Shown: positions 1-12,896, numbered from the stretch's first letter. The stretch: DNA of 64,000 nt from Ceratopteris richardii (GCA_020310875.1 CM035441.1:88723495-88787494), one strand, 5' to 3'. The notes: generated by a model not told the origin, from the letters alone. Numbers and translations are program-made.

Positions 1-470
1 TGACGTTCGTTTTCTTCTGTTCTGTTGTAGAGCATGGCGAAGTCGACGCTTCTCTCTTCTCTCTTTATGTTACATGGAGGCGTTCCCTCCAAACTAGCTT
101 GGCGACGTACGTTCTCGCTTCTCTGTCTTTCATTGTTGCAGGGAGGCCAGTCCTCTCTGTTAACAGATGCTTATAAATTAAGTATCGAGTTCATAAGTAG
201 TTTCTATAATTACATAGCTATGAGCTCTAATGCACATTTCTATTTGTATAGAACAAAGAAGTTTATTTCACAAGAAGTATAGACTTGAAATTTGTGGAAT
301 TAAAGGAAAAATAAAGTTTGATTAGAATGCCATAGTTAGAAATTGTAAAAGAAAACGCATGTAAGAACTTCCTAGATGTAGAGGTTAAGACATAGACTTT
401 AGGGTTCCTAGTTTTATAAAAGGAATCATATTTTGATTCCATAACAGTGTAATATGGAGAGATGGGATAG
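1..470. other. Unassigned left edge
   Basis: I see no recognisable gene. An 82-codon open frame starts at the ATG at 34, just after a pyrimidine-rich stretch ending in tag that resembles a 3' splice site. Its protein shows no motif I know, so it may be chance or the end of an exon cut off by the window edge. Confidence 0.3.
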
Positions 471-473
471 TTC

Positions 474-846
474 CGTCTATCTATCTACCTAAGGGCAAAG
501 AATAGATAATCCGAGGTGGACTCATTTTCATTAAGCAAGCAAGGCAAGTATGTAGGCCAAGAACTCTAGAATGGCCAAGATACACAAAAAGGCAAGGTTT
601 GCAAAGAGAAAGCAAAGCAAGTTCACCATCTATCTATCTAGCTAAGGGCCAAGAATAGATAATCCGAGGTGGACTCATTTTCATTAAGCAAGCAAGGCAA
701 GTATGTAGGCCAAGAACTCTAGAATGGCCAAGATACACAGAGAGGCAAGGTTTGCAAAGAGCAAGCAAGGCAAGTTTGTGGGTCAAATATTCAAAAGTGG
801 CCAAGATGTACAGAAAGGCAAGGTTAGCAAAGAGAAAACAATGCAA
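474..846. repeat. Tandem repeat, 153-bp unit
   Basis: Two nearly identical units lie head to tail. The phrase aatccgaggtggactcat starts at 508 and again at 661, giving a period of 153 bp. A third, shorter and more diverged unit (about 767-846) repeats only the second half, rich in caaggcaag and ggccaagat words. The core word gcaaggcaag also recurs downstream to about 1000 in looser form. No coding role is apparent. Confidence 0.8.
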
Positions 847-1149
847 GACTATGGTCTAAGTCCCTAGTTGGTAGTGGGATAAGGTTATATAGCAAGGCAT
901 GGTTTGTAGTATGTAAACAATGTAAGGTTCTGGTCATAGTTCATAGTAAATAGTGATTACACAACAATGCATGGCTTGCATTTATTAGACATGGCAAGGT
1001 TGTTTCTAGTAGGGAGTGATTTGACAACAATGCAAGGTCTACAAGTTAGTTCCATATGGAAGAAAAGTTGAGAATAAAGTTTGATGTTTCTCTTTATAGT
1101 ACATCATAAATAGTGACCAAGTAAAGTGATCAAATTTGAGCATGAGGGG
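847..1149. other. No gene seen
   Basis: AT-rich sequence with scattered gcaaggtt/gcaaggc words that resemble decayed continuations of the preceding repeat. I see no protein similarity. Confidence 0.4.
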
Positions 1150-3745
1150 AGGTGACAACTAATCTGGTGAGAACAAATCTCCAAGAGACTTGATTGGTAC
1201 ATGCTACCAAGTTGCTTAAAGTTGATCATAAGTTTATTTATTTTCTTTACTTCATGCATTTGTCATATAGTATGATGGATTCATGTAGTCATGGAAACTC
1301 CAGTTGGAATGCTTCAACACTTTCAGTGAAAGTGAGAGCAAAATTCCAAGAGTTGTTCTTGAAAGAACTGTAGAAAAATGCTAATTAGACCCTGGATCTT
1401 ATAGGATGTGCATTGACTACAAAGCACTCAATAAAATTATTATCACATGTAAATATCCCATGCCCAGGATTTATGATCTTTACATGCTCTAGGTGGAGTC
1501 ATTCTATTTAATAAAATAGATTTTACAATTGGCTACCATTAGATTAGATTAAGAAATCATGATGTATATACGACTCCGTTAATCCAAAGAAGGCTCAGTT
1601 GTTTCTTTCGGGGATACATCATCTAGGGCATGTGGTATTAGCCAATGGAATTCAGACGGATCCCAAGAAGGTTTCACTTATATTATCTTGGCCTACTCCT
1701 CACAATGAGCTGCAATTATGGTCATTAGGACTTTCTGATGTTCTAGTGGAAATTCATCTTTTCATATTCATCGGTAGTAGCGCCTATGATGAACTTTCTT
1801 CAAGGCAAAGTTCCATTTGCATGGAATCAAGAGCAGCAAGATAGTTTTTTGGTGCTTTGAAACAAGCTGTTTTAGAGGCTCCTATACTCAAAGTGGTAGA
1901 TCCATAGAAACCCTTTGAGTTAGAGACAGATGCTAGTGGCATACCCATAGGGACACATTGATCCAAAGGAATCATGATCTTGGTCCATAGGGATCATTTT
2001 TGAGCCAAGATGGAAAGCCCATAGCTTTTGAGAGCAAGAAATCAACCAATGCATAGCACCATTGGCCAATGCATGAAGAGGAGTTATATGTAGTGGTGTA
2101 TTCACTTAAAGTCTAGAGACACTATCTTTATGGTGCAAGCTTGAAGGTATACACATATCACCATACACTTAAGCATCTTTTTTATTCAGCTAGTTCTTCG
2201 AGACAGACAGGCTCTTTAGGCTGAGCTCATGCAAGAGTTTCACATGGAAATCTTGTATAGAAGAGCAAAGAGAATATAATTGCTGATGCATTATCACGGA
2301 TAATGTATGAGCTTTACAGTTCTAGAAAGCTCATTTCTTAAAGAGATCAAGGAAGCCCACGTGCAAGATCCACATTTGTTTGAGCCATTAGTGATGACTC
2401 TATTATAAGAGACGGGACAATTTTAGCTATTTCTTCCTCTAGCAGAGTGAACAAGTCAATTCCATATTTTGTTTTCTGACACGAGAGTGGAATAGTTAGA
2501 CAGAAAGGAAAGCTCTGCGTATCAGATACCCGATATTTGAGAAGAAAAATCATGCATGATAACCATGATGTTCCTTGCGTAGGACATCAAGGTGTTGACA
2601 AGACAATATAGCTTGTTAGAAGAACATTTTGGGGGCCTAGATAGCCAGAGATGTCCACACTTATGTTCAAGAATGCTTCATGTGTCAAGTCAACAAAGAA
2701 GAAAGGGTAAAGTCACTATGTCCTTTTCATCCTTTATAGGTTCTAGATCATTGCTTCAATAGTGTATCCATGGACTTCATAGTCGGGTTACCGCAGACAC
2801 AAAGGAAGCAAGATACTATCCTAGTTGAGGTAGACAGATTGAGCAAGATGGCTCATTTCATACCCACACAAGACATGATAAAATCTCCACATGTAGTGGA
2901 GTTGTTTATCAAACATGTATTCAAGTTGCATGGGTTACCCACATTCATAGTTTTAGATAGGGATGTCAGATTTACACGACAATTTTGGAAGTTTGTATTT
3001 GACAAACTTAAGGTGTCATTAAAGAAGATCAATGGTGATCATTGTGAGACAGATGGTCAGACACAAAGGTCAACCAAATTTTAGAGGACATGTTGAGGGC
3101 ATATGTGTGTGAGAGATAGACACATTTGGATAGCTATTTGCCACTATTTGAGTTTGAACTATGGCATGAATCTTACCATAGGCATGCCAAAGAAGTGTCC
3201 TAGTGCTTTGGAGTTCTCAGCGAACATCCAAGAAAATTTAGAAATAGCTAAAGCCAAGATGCAGCAAGCCCTTGATAGTGCTTAAGAGTTTGTTGATAGG
3301 AAGAGATCTCCTAAATCCTTTGAGGAGGGAGATAGAGTCTTTCTTCAGGTACTAGCTAGATCTACTTTATGCTCCACAGGGAAGTGTAGTAAGCTATCAC
3401 CCAACGTTTTGTGTATCTTGGAAGATATTTAAAAACCTAAGTGAATTTGCATACCAATTACAGCTTCCTCTAGATTGTAGAGTGCATCTAGTGTTTCATG
3501 TAAGTAAACTTTGAAAGTATATTTCCAAGGAGGATAATCTAATATAATGTATTATTCCTTTGTAGGAAAGTAATAGCATGAATCGTTCTCCAGACAAGAT
3601 ACTAGATCAGAGACAGAAGCGATTGAGGTATCCTGTCATCTAGGAGTATCTAGTAGCCTGAGAGGATTATCACTTACTGACTCTACTTGGGAATTAGAAG
3701 CTTTGGTTCTTGGGTAGTTTCCCTCATTGAAGAGAGTGTTAGACA
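1150..3745 (+). mobile_element. Decayed Ty3/gypsy element, chromovirus type
   Basis: Old, heavily broken gypsy polyprotein remains read left to right in the normal pol order. A reverse transcriptase fragment lies around 1400-1720 ([10 protein letters not shown] motif, then an HLGHVV...GIQTDPKKV block typical of the RT/RNase H join). RNase H traces follow (FELETDASG near 1915). The integrase spans about 2560-3290 (MDFIVGLPQ and DRLSKMAHFIP motifs). A chromodomain-like tail sits near 3590-3740 (EYLVA, EDYHLL, a TWE-like remnant). The chromodomain placement fits the chromovirus branch known in plants. There are well over ten breaks, so it is an old fossil. The 5' part (gag, protease, 5' LTR) is not recognisable. 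Confidence 0.8.
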
Positions 3746-3815
3746 TTGATCCAAAGTGATCAGTCCATTTGATCCACAAGGATCAGTCCATTTGATCCAC
3801 ACGGATTAGTCCATG
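3743..3815. repeat. 23-bp short tandem repeat
   Basis: The phrase ccatttgatccaca occurs at 3765 and 3788, giving about two to three units of 23 bp built on tgatccacaaggatcagt. A related string (cattgatccaaag) also occurs inside the decayed gypsy RNase H region near 1955. Confidence 0.7.
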
Positions 3816-4139
3816 TGTGTGAGGGACAAGGGCTAGCTAGCCAAGGTCCCAAGCTTGGGGGATTCCCTAAGGTACATTGGTAGTAATAGGAAGTACTTGG
3901 GTAGTAATGGGAATAAGTGTTGCATGATGTCCACATGTTCATACTAGACTATTCCAAATCATTGCTATTTTTAGAGTATATCATTACTATTTTTAGGGTA
4001 CAAGAGGGTATATATGGATCAAAGGAGAGTTACAAACATCTCATTCAAATCTCCTTTTGACGTAGATTGGGAGGAGTCTAGTATATAAATCCGTAAGGAA
4101 TTCCATCTAGAAGATTTCTAGCAGCATAATAGAGAGGGG
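3816..4139 (+). repeat. Possible LTR relic after the chromovirus fragment
   Basis: This stretch directly follows the chromodomain-like end of the decayed gypsy element, where a chromovirus 3' LTR would lie. It holds two perfect 12-bp palindromes (3831-3842 and 3848-3859), a duplicated attactatttttag word near 3961-3998 and a TATA-like tatataaat around 4083. There is no second copy in the window to compare with, so the LTR call is inference from position. Confidence 0.3.
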
Positions 4140-7100
4140 TTCATGAAGCAGATTAGCACACCCAAACCTCAAAAAGCCATTACACAACTCCATAGGGAGT
4201 TTATGAAACACTTTTCTCAACTACTAGAGGTAGAAAAATCTACTCTCACACTTGATAGCATAATCTATTTCCTCAAAATTTTGAGTCCAAAAATCAGCGT
4301 GGAAGTTGAGAGAATACTTGAAGAGCCAAGGAAGAGATGGTCTCACTCATGGTGAGGTTATAGTGAGGAAAGTCATTGAAGTAGTCAATAATATGAAGCA
4401 AAGAAAATCCATGCTTTATAAGCCATCATCTAGTCCTCCACCTAGTATGCCACATGGGTGACCCTAGGGAGAGATGCCACTACAAAAGATGATCATGTAG
4501 CAACCTCATCCTGTATACCTAGTCAGCTTAAATTTGAGATTTCGTAAAAAAATTTGAAAACATGATGCAAATGCAAATCAACAGTATATGCTATGAGCAC
4601 TCCGAATAATATATTTTGGCACTCAAAATTAGCTCAAACATCCTTTCACACTGAAACTCCTCAACTAAAATTTTCTTGACCTACCTTGCAAAGCTCTTAC
4701 AATCTTAATGAGCAATGAAACCCTAATGTGCAGAGATGGGTATGGTGTGATGCCACTGAACATCTCACATATTCATGTAAGGCATTAAAGGAGGCTAAAC
4801 AACAAAGGCACTTTATTGATATAGATAAGAAATTATGTGATTTTAGAACATGATTACCTTTAACCATCGATTAAGGAAAGGGGGGGAATGAAAAAGCTAT
4901 ATGAGAGCCTTTCGAACTCTAACTTAGGCACCTCTGCTTTAAAACTAGAGAGAATGGGTCCTTGTGATCATGATTTGACCCACCTATTGAGAAGATACAT
5001 TGTTCCGTAGAACATCTAGTCAAGGCAAGAGATGCAATCATGCACAAAACTACTTTGAATTCACGTGTTGACCAATTCTACATTTACTCTCATGATGCTA
5101 ACATAGAGGAGAAAAGGAAATGGGATGAAAACTAAGACATTAGGGAAAAAAAGAATTATATATTAGTCTTTTAAATTAGGGACTGATTAGGAATGGGCCA
5201 ATGAGAGGAGGGTGCTGGCCACAGTCTACTCCCTTAATTACATACGCTAGGCATAGGCTTCCCTTGTTTTTGAATGGTCAAACATGGAAAAACCAAGTAG
5301 AATAGTGGGTTTACTTTTGAAAAAGGTTTTGCAAAGATTCAATTTTATTTTGAATCCTTGCATTTACTCAGGGATCTAAAGGCTAATATTGAGTTCCAAA
5401 ATTCAAGAAACTTTTGAACAAGGGCCCTTGGATTGAGATGTTTTTCAAAGGGCTCAAATTGTATCTTCCTGAAAAAGGCAACATTGCTTATGAACCCTTG
5501 GATTAGACCTCCTATTGGATGCAATCAATTGAAGATCCTAGATTTTGAACACATTTTCATGTGGTCCACGAGATATTCTCCTCAGTGGATGGCTATGGAT
5601 CATGTGCAGAATGGAAAAGACACCGTGTTGCATGGACCATAGGATGAGGAGATGCATCAAATGACTCTGATTGACTACATAAAAGATATCAGCCCCAAAT
5701 CCGGTTGAACATTTGATCTCCCAAGATCTAAGAGCTTGTAGAGGGTGAGCAAAAAAAAAAAACCATGAGAATCTTCTTACGTCCATGCACGTTTGACCAT
5801 GCATGTCTAGTGCTTGATACCTTTTGATCTTGGCCATTAAATTGAAGGATCAAAAGGCCCAAAACATTTTCTTTTAAAATTTGAAACTTAATATTCTATC
5901 AATCAATATTGTATTTGATAATACTAAAAGTGGTTTTATATGCCCTTTGAATTCTTTTTAATTAGGAATCCTTACAACGTCCATGCAGGGTTCACATTTT
6001 CCCCTAATGAGTAAAATGAGTCATGAAGAAGAGTTACAAGGAAGCAAACAAGGGAGCAACCTAGGAATGTCCATTTTGAGCAAGGAGAAGGGTCTAAATC
6101 AAACCAACAGAGAATAAGAGAAATAAAAGAAGGGAAAAAACCTATGGTGAGTGAAAAAAACTCAAACAAAATAAACTAGTGAAACTACACCAAACATGAA
6201 GTTTGATAAACCCAATGAAACTCAAATTGATGAAAGAACAAAGAAAGAAAAAAGGATTCCCAAATCAATTTTAATTTCTGAAATAGAATAGAAAATTGAT
6301 TCTAATGAAATCTTATATAATATCTTTTTAAAAAGCTAAGTTACAATGTCCTTAGAATTAGTTTTTTTTCGATTGCGAAACTTGAGTTTAAGGACAATTT
6401 TTTCAAGTTGATCAAAAGAAACATGTTTCCACATTCTCAAGAAGTTGAAATGCATGGCATTGCAAACTTGACTCAAGTGACAAATGAATCTCTTATGTTT
6501 GATAAGTCTGATGAAGAAGAAGAAGACTAGGCTTGTAATCTTCAAAAGAATTTCCTAGGTCGAATCATGCTTGATAACAAAAGTAAAAAAACTTAAAGTC
6601 ATCTTAGCAAAAGTTTCAAGGCTAGGGGAACACTTGAAATGAAAATTAAATTAGGAGATAAATATAATTCATATTCATCTCTAGCACTTGTTTATTCAAG
6701 TTTTGAGATTAATGTGATTTCAAAAGAATTCTATGATAAATTCAAAGGGCCAATTGAAAAAAATCATGGATGGATAATACCAGCAATGAACAACGATTGT
6801 GGTTCTTACTAGGAGTCTTTTCATATATTCCTATGATGATAATAATGAACAACGATTGTGGTTCTTACTAGGAGTCTTTTCATATATTCCTATGATGAAA
6901 GCTAGGATTTGTAACACATTTCAATTCTTCATTCAAGAAAAAATGTTCTTATGAGATTATCTTAGGTAAAACTTTCATACCTAAGACTAGAATGGAAACA
7001 AAAGTGATGGACAATGTGCCCACATATGCTAGGATTTGATCTCAAGATAATTTGCAATCACTCCAAGTTATGACCATTAACCTAAATCAAACATAAAACC
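4140..7100 (+). mobile_element. Decayed gag/protease-like sequence, probably gypsy
   Basis: Weak, scattered protein similarity on the plus strand. The clearest part is retropepsin-like: an SSFEINVISKEFYDKF block at about 6697-6745, resembling the flap-side start of gypsy proteases, and an RMETKVMDNV..YARI block at about 6989-7037, resembling the end of the same domain in plant gypsy-like polyproteins. A Lys/Glu-rich stretch (6000-6200) and a short leucine-rich open frame (4143-4355) could be gag remains but prove nothing. It is broken many times. It may be a separate element from the chromovirus to its left, because the gene order would otherwise be reversed. Confidence 0.35.
6785..6902. repeat. 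59-bp perfect tandem duplication
   Basis: The phrase aatgaacaacgattgtgg begins at 6785 and again at 6844, and the two 59-bp units look identical to the end of the second. The duplication lies inside the protease-like relic. It appears recent compared with the decay around it. Confidence 0.85.
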
Positions 7101-8940
7101 GAGAAAAAATTAGAAAATCTCCTATATGCTCATAAGATAAAGTATGTGATGATTACTTACCTCTACGTGAGTTTGGAACTTACTTTGACCAAATGTTTTG
7201 CTAGATGCCACTGTTGAGTGGGACAATAGTGGACCAAGGATTGATGCCTTACAACCCCTTGTTCATACTATGACATTCCCATTGAAGGACATGAGGAAAA
7301 GATGAAAGATGAAACCCTAGAGTCTTTAGGATGTAGAAAATTTTTAACTGAGGAAAAGTTGAAAGATGGTACATACGCAAGGTGCACATGATTAAAACAC
7401 AATAGGTACATGTGAAATTTACAAGGTGATGATGAAACCTAGTGCTAAAAAACTCTATGGTAGATTCCTAGAGTTGATTATTTGGAGTTGTCTTGAAGGT
7501 CTTTTGTCTTAGGTTCAACTGATATTTATTGTGTGTGTATTTAGCATGATCTATATGTATCCATTGCCGTATGATAAAATCAAACTTCCAAAAAGCCGTA
7601 GCTAAATTTTGAAATTGATCGGGATCTTGATTCATTGCCATGGTTGTTTAATGCTTGTTTTATTTATCTGACGAGTGGGCATGATCTCTTTGCCATCAAT
7701 GAATGGTTGATTTTTAATACTCAAAGTTCACAAAACTCTGCTCCCTTACATAATTTCATTTGGTTGTAGTGCCGTTTGCCTGCATCCAAATCACATCAAC
7801 AGTAATCAATCAATAATCGATTGAAACAATTCATTAAATCTTGATGAAGAATTGTTTTTGATAGTATAGTTTCAAGCAAAACTGGATTATAAAACTCTTT
7901 TCTTTAATTACTAGATGGATTCCAGGTAGGACATACCTTTGTGGAAGGATAGGTGTGATTGATCTTTGTTTTAATGAGTCAACTTGAAGACTTTCACTTA
8001 CCACTAAGCTTTCCTATTTGGCCGAAATCATACAAGAATATATGTAGAAGAGTACATTGATTGAAAAAAACGAATTTGGGAATGAATTCTATGCATGCAT
8101 GTGAATCAAAACTCTTTTTAGGGTCGAGGCATATGATTTGTGTCATGCCTAAATAGCATATGAGATCAAATATTGTTCTTTGCAAGATCTCCCCTAGGTG
8201 CTATGATCTCCATATCCAAATCAGAGCTTTGTATTGATTCATTTATATCTCTGTGCTTAGCTCGTTTCTCCTATGTATTCCTGTATATTGAATGATTTGC
8301 TTTTGATTTTATGGGTGTTGTTTTCTACTTCTATTCCGGCAAGATGTTTCTTTGAATTTGAGGGATAAGATCAATAATCCGATTCTTGGACTACTTGTAA
8401 ATTTCAACATGCCTCACTCAATCACAATAGCCTAGAAAAAACATATCTTTACTATAGATGGAATTTTCGAGTCCTTTTGTTGTCTCAGAAAGAACAAGTT
8501 GCTCATAGGACTCCTCATCCTCTTCATCAATTGTCTAGAAAAGCTCCTATTGAAACTCCTCACAAGTGGTGATTCTTACCCTACCACATGTACCTGCAAA
8601 GACAAGAAACAAAGCATTCTTCTCTTCAATATACTACAGACACTATTTGAGCTCCCTCATACGTATGAGGAGTGTTTCCTTTCTCAAGCCAACATCACTT
8701 GGCTTCACAATACTATGCCCAACTAATGATGGGTCACCCAGATTGATTGCTTTTTTATGAGGAGTTCATCGTTGTCATCCTCTTTGATCTTTCTCCCCAT
8801 GCAATTACTTCCTCTTTCAAACCCTCACCTACAATTCATTTTACTTTGAACTTTTGGACTAACTTCTTATCCATCTTTTCAAATTCCCTATGCAAAAGGA
8901 GTTTAAGATTGAAGGTATAAGCCTATCATGAATGAGTATG
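7101..8940. other. Unassigned AT-rich stretch
   Basis: I read both strands and found no domain, RNA gene or terminal repeat I can support. Short open frames near 8499-8760 overlap each other in two frames and have no recognised motif. Confidence 0.4.
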
Positions 8941-8949
8941 CCTTGAATG

Positions 8950-9215
8950 TTCATGTCAAGCATCAACTCTATACGGAAATTTGATGCCCATGCATCGGGG
9001 TTATGCTAGGAGGCAATGTTTGGCATTAGCCTTATGCAAGAAGTCCATGCTTAGCATTGGCATTATGTAGAAATTTGATGCTTGGCATCGGACTTACATA
9101 GGTCATCAATGCTTGGCATTGTCCTTATTTAGGAAGTTGATGCTTGGCATCAACTTCTACCATAACATCAATGCTTGGCATCTAATTTATTCTTGAAGTA
9201 GATAGTAGGCATCCT
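8950..9215. repeat. Degenerate minisatellite (tGATGCTTGGCATc units)
   Basis: About seven imperfect copies of a short palindrome-like core (gatgcttggcatc and variants such as aatgtttggcatt) recur every 35-45 bp, each separated by a tta..aggaag-like spacer. Core words are seen near 8981, 9011, 9043, 9079, 9110, 9141 and 9172. It is noncoding. Confidence 0.75.
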
Positions 9216-10096
9216 GTTGCCACATCATCTGATTCAATGCCAGGGATGGAGGTTTTCCCCAAATCGATTCTTGGAATCCACTTCTGGGTTTGTTCTAGAT
9301 TTAAAAAGACAACAATATAAAGTCTTGCTAAGGACGCAATTCATAATTAAAATTAAATGTACAATTATCTATATGTTTACAAACATACATATGAAGCATA
9401 TTGTATGGATAGTTTCTCATTAATCTATTTGATTTCTAGATAGATAAAACTAAGGATCATATAAGGACAGGTACAAGGATAAATAGATCATGCATGATCA
9501 ATCTATCATAATCATATGCAAAGTGAAACATCATATGAGTTCAAGGGTCATAGCCACATTCATTATACTGTAAGATCAAAGATCATATCACTTATCAAAT
9601 CAAACATCTTCATTCTCATTATCCATTAGTCAAAGCTATTAGAACATCAATTTCATTGTTATGTAGCACTGTCCTTTCCCTTCTTGAATCATCATTAAAT
9701 AGATTTGTGAGATCATTTAATCATTTTCCATACATATCATATAAATTTGATAAGGAAATGGGTCTGAATTTCTCTTTCGTTGTGAACATGAGCAAAAAGC
9801 AAACATCTTGGAAGAGATATCCATAGCATAGAGGTTCTCAATGACTCTGTGTTTTGCACTTAATCCTTTAAACTATTTGAGTGCAAGAAATTTTATAATC
9901 TAATGAATTAGGATCATCCACCTGTTGAGTCTCATCTCTGTAAGGATTCAAGTGCATGTGGAACAGATGCCCAAGAGTAGGGGAATAGCCCCACCATACA
10001 CATCATATTTAAATGCAAACTTCTTGAAGTAAGTAGAACACAATTTATATAGTTTACTCCATAGACATAGGTTGCTTTAGATATTGTGAACCATTA
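9216..10096. other. No gene seen
   Basis: AT-rich sequence without recognised coding similarity, repeats or RNA genes on either strand. Confidence 0.4.
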
Positions 10097-12375
10097 TTGT
10101 GGGTCCAATTGTTTGTACCATGGATTAGGAATGAAGAAACTAAACCAATATTAGATAAATTCTTCAAGTTGGATATGGAAAGCAAGATATTTATCTTGGT
10201 GCTCACATGCAGATGGGTGAGGATAATTTGTGAATATCATGTGTTTCATTTGAATATTACTTTCATCAAGGGGTCCAATATTGAAGGGTTGCATTTAAAA
10301 TTGTATCGAGCTTCAAGAATGTGAGAATTCATAAGGTTTAACAATGGAGATCACATCTTTGAAACTTGTTACAGATTTGCAAACAAAGGATCTGTTGGTC
10401 ATCATGCAATGAGCTTGATGATGAGTCTATGTTAGTTTGAATTGTGAAGTTATACCCACTTGAAGGTTACACTTTTTAGATAACTTTACAAATCCTGAAA
10501 TATTTTAGGTCTATAGAGAAGAGATGCTCACTAAAAGTGAAAATTTTATGTAGTTTCACTATTTTACTAGATTGTGAAAACAAGAGTTCAACAATGTTAC
10601 TATTCTTTGAAAACTTACGATGGGCAAATGCTAAGTTTGTGCCAATTTGAAGAACATGGCTAAGGGGGCCACAATAGTTATAAATTTTTTTTTTAAATTA
10701 TTCTCAAATAGCATTGTGAGAGGCAAGATTTAGAAAAAAAAGAGGCCAATTCATTATAGAGCTAAACCACTTACATATCAAGAGTGTCATATGTGTATTT
10801 TTATTGATGATATGTATCAAAAGAAGACATGCTTGCCTCATTTCTTGTGCCTCCCCAAGGATATTGGGAATGAAGTACTTCTTCAAACGCATTTGGTAGT
10901 TTCTTTGGTGTAGAATGGAAATTTAAGGCCTAATGTTTTTTTCACCCACCTTAAGGTGCATAATGATGAAAATCTTAGTAAATCAACGGTTCATAGAGTT
11001 TTGATATCCTTGGGGCATCATCTACCACCAACTTTGTATTAGAAACTTGATAACACTATCAGAAAGAATAAGAATTCTACATTCTGTGGATATTTATTCA
11101 TGCTTGCTGATAAACAAGTGTTTCAAAAAGATAAGTTCATTTTTTCATTGGGCATACTCATGATCACATCGATTGAATGTTCAACACATTTTCTAAGAGA
11201 TTGGAACATCATAATACTTTTACTCTTCCATCATTGAATTTTTGAATGTTAGAAGCTTATACTCCAAAGTTTGAAGTTCAACATCTTATACAAATCTATG
11301 AATTCAAGGAGTTCTGCTCAATAGGTGTTGATAATAGTAGTAAAATTTTGCACATACTAGTTGAAACCATGTATTTTTTATGAGGAGGATTGATGACACA
11401 AATCTTCTATTTTTGATAGGTGGGAGCCTAAGGATGGATGTAGAATTTTATTTTAAGTCCCCAATTTGATAGTTCATGGTGAAAAACAATCACCATATAA
11501 AAATAAAAGCATTATGGAAGAATCTCGAAACATGCTTGAGTAAAGTAAAAGATGGATGTAAACACTTATGTAAAAGAAGAGACACATTGATCGTGTAAAA
11601 ATAATGTTCAGGCAATGAAGACATATCTTGGTGGGATGAATTTTGTATGCATCAAGAACATATAATGAAGAATAAAATTTGGATGATATTGGCCAATTGA
11701 AATTCGTTTCATATGGGATTTCACCACACAAAGGTAAATGAAGGCCAAGAAAGCATGTAATTCACATCCTGTTCAAAGCTTAACAGACCCACCAGAAAGG
11801 AATATTTATGTAGGTGCAAGGATGGAAAACCACGGTGAAGCACAATGGCATGGAAATTTGAAGGAGATTAATGTTGGCATGCTTATTGCAATCCTTTCCG
11901 AAGGTGATGAATCCGCAAAACCATTTTGGAGTTGAAAAGTTGTAGATGTCACTAAGGATATAGAACAAGATATAATAAGTGCTTTGATGGTCCATTGGTA
12001 TTATACTAAAAAAGTAGTAGTGCATTCACATGAAACTACACTTTAGAAATGGTGTGTGATACTGACAAACAAATTGGTTTAAAAAGGAATCAGAATATTA
12101 AGACTACATCTACTCTTAAAATAAATGAGGTAGATATTCTCATTTATAAACTTTTCTAAACAAAAAGGGGCACACAGAATAGCAACCATCAACATGATAA
12201 AGAAAAATCTTTCAGTTCTATGTGAGAGAAGAAATCACAAGAAAAAAAGAAGATGCATGCTTGATCTTGCTAAAGTTGGTATGTACTCGAATGAAAATAA
12301 ATCGCTTGTTGCTATGGAAGATGAGGAAGAGATCTCAGAAACGTGGGAAAGTGAAACAAATGTTTCAAATTAAGA
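10097..12375 (+). pseudogene. Unrecognised decayed protein-like region
   Basis: Plus-strand frames carry stretches with protein-like composition, broken by several stops. The most suggestive is around 11738-12020: GDESAKPFW, then KVVDVTKDIEQ, then MVHWYY in one frame with a single in-frame stop between. The PFW..KV...VHWY spacing is reminiscent of small barrel-type (BAH or Tudor-like) domains, but I cannot assign it. Around 12145-12300 an Arg/Lys-rich block (CERRNHKKKRR) follows in the same direction. The piece at 10097-10324 is a 75-codon open frame without a known motif. It could be a dead host gene or the gene of a DNA transposon. Confidence 0.25.
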
Positions 12376-12429
12376 GGGCATAGAGATGGACAAAGAAACT
12401 AGCTTGACATGAAAATATCTTCTAATTTC

Positions 12430-12896
12430 TAGTGCTTTACAAGTGTTGGTGCATAGTTTATATGAAGAAATCATGTTATGTAGAATATTTGATTCCAAAT
12501 TCGATTATTGCCTCATAAATATGTTAAATTCGTTTCATTCATATGCATTTTTTAATCTGTTTCATATTTTACATATATAATTTGTATACGGGGATATGCT
12601 ACAAATTTTGATATTTAAAATTTTATAAAATGAATAAAAAATATCTAGGAAACACACATTTTTAGATGATTTTTAAAAACTATTTATACTATTATAAAGG
12701 TTATTCAACCATAAGGCATACTTTGTTGAATTTTTGACAAGGGGTTTCTCTTTTATTTCTCTTTCGACAAGGGGTTTCTCCTTTATTGAATGGGCTTGCA
12801 ATTTGTATGTGTTTCTTTTAGCTTGTTGTACATATCATTGAAGGAAGCATTTTCGAGATCAAAAAACTCAATTTTGATTAAAGCCCCATCATCTCC
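12430..12896. repeat. Intergenic; 30-bp duplication at 12736-12786
   Basis: The phrase gacaaggggtttctc occurs at 12736 and 12766, a 30-bp tandem duplication. I see nothing coding in the rest. Confidence 0.5.

Noticed and set aside
34-282. 82-codon open frame at the left edge, with splice-like tag before the ATG
   Set aside because: No motif, no partner exon and no second line of evidence; the mention of a possible exon stays a guess.
1599-1844. Intact small host gene
   Set aside because: The protein is the RT/RNase H junction of a decayed gypsy element.
8950-9215. CRISPR array
   Set aside because: Units are degenerate, the spacing varies, and the context is a plant nuclear genome.
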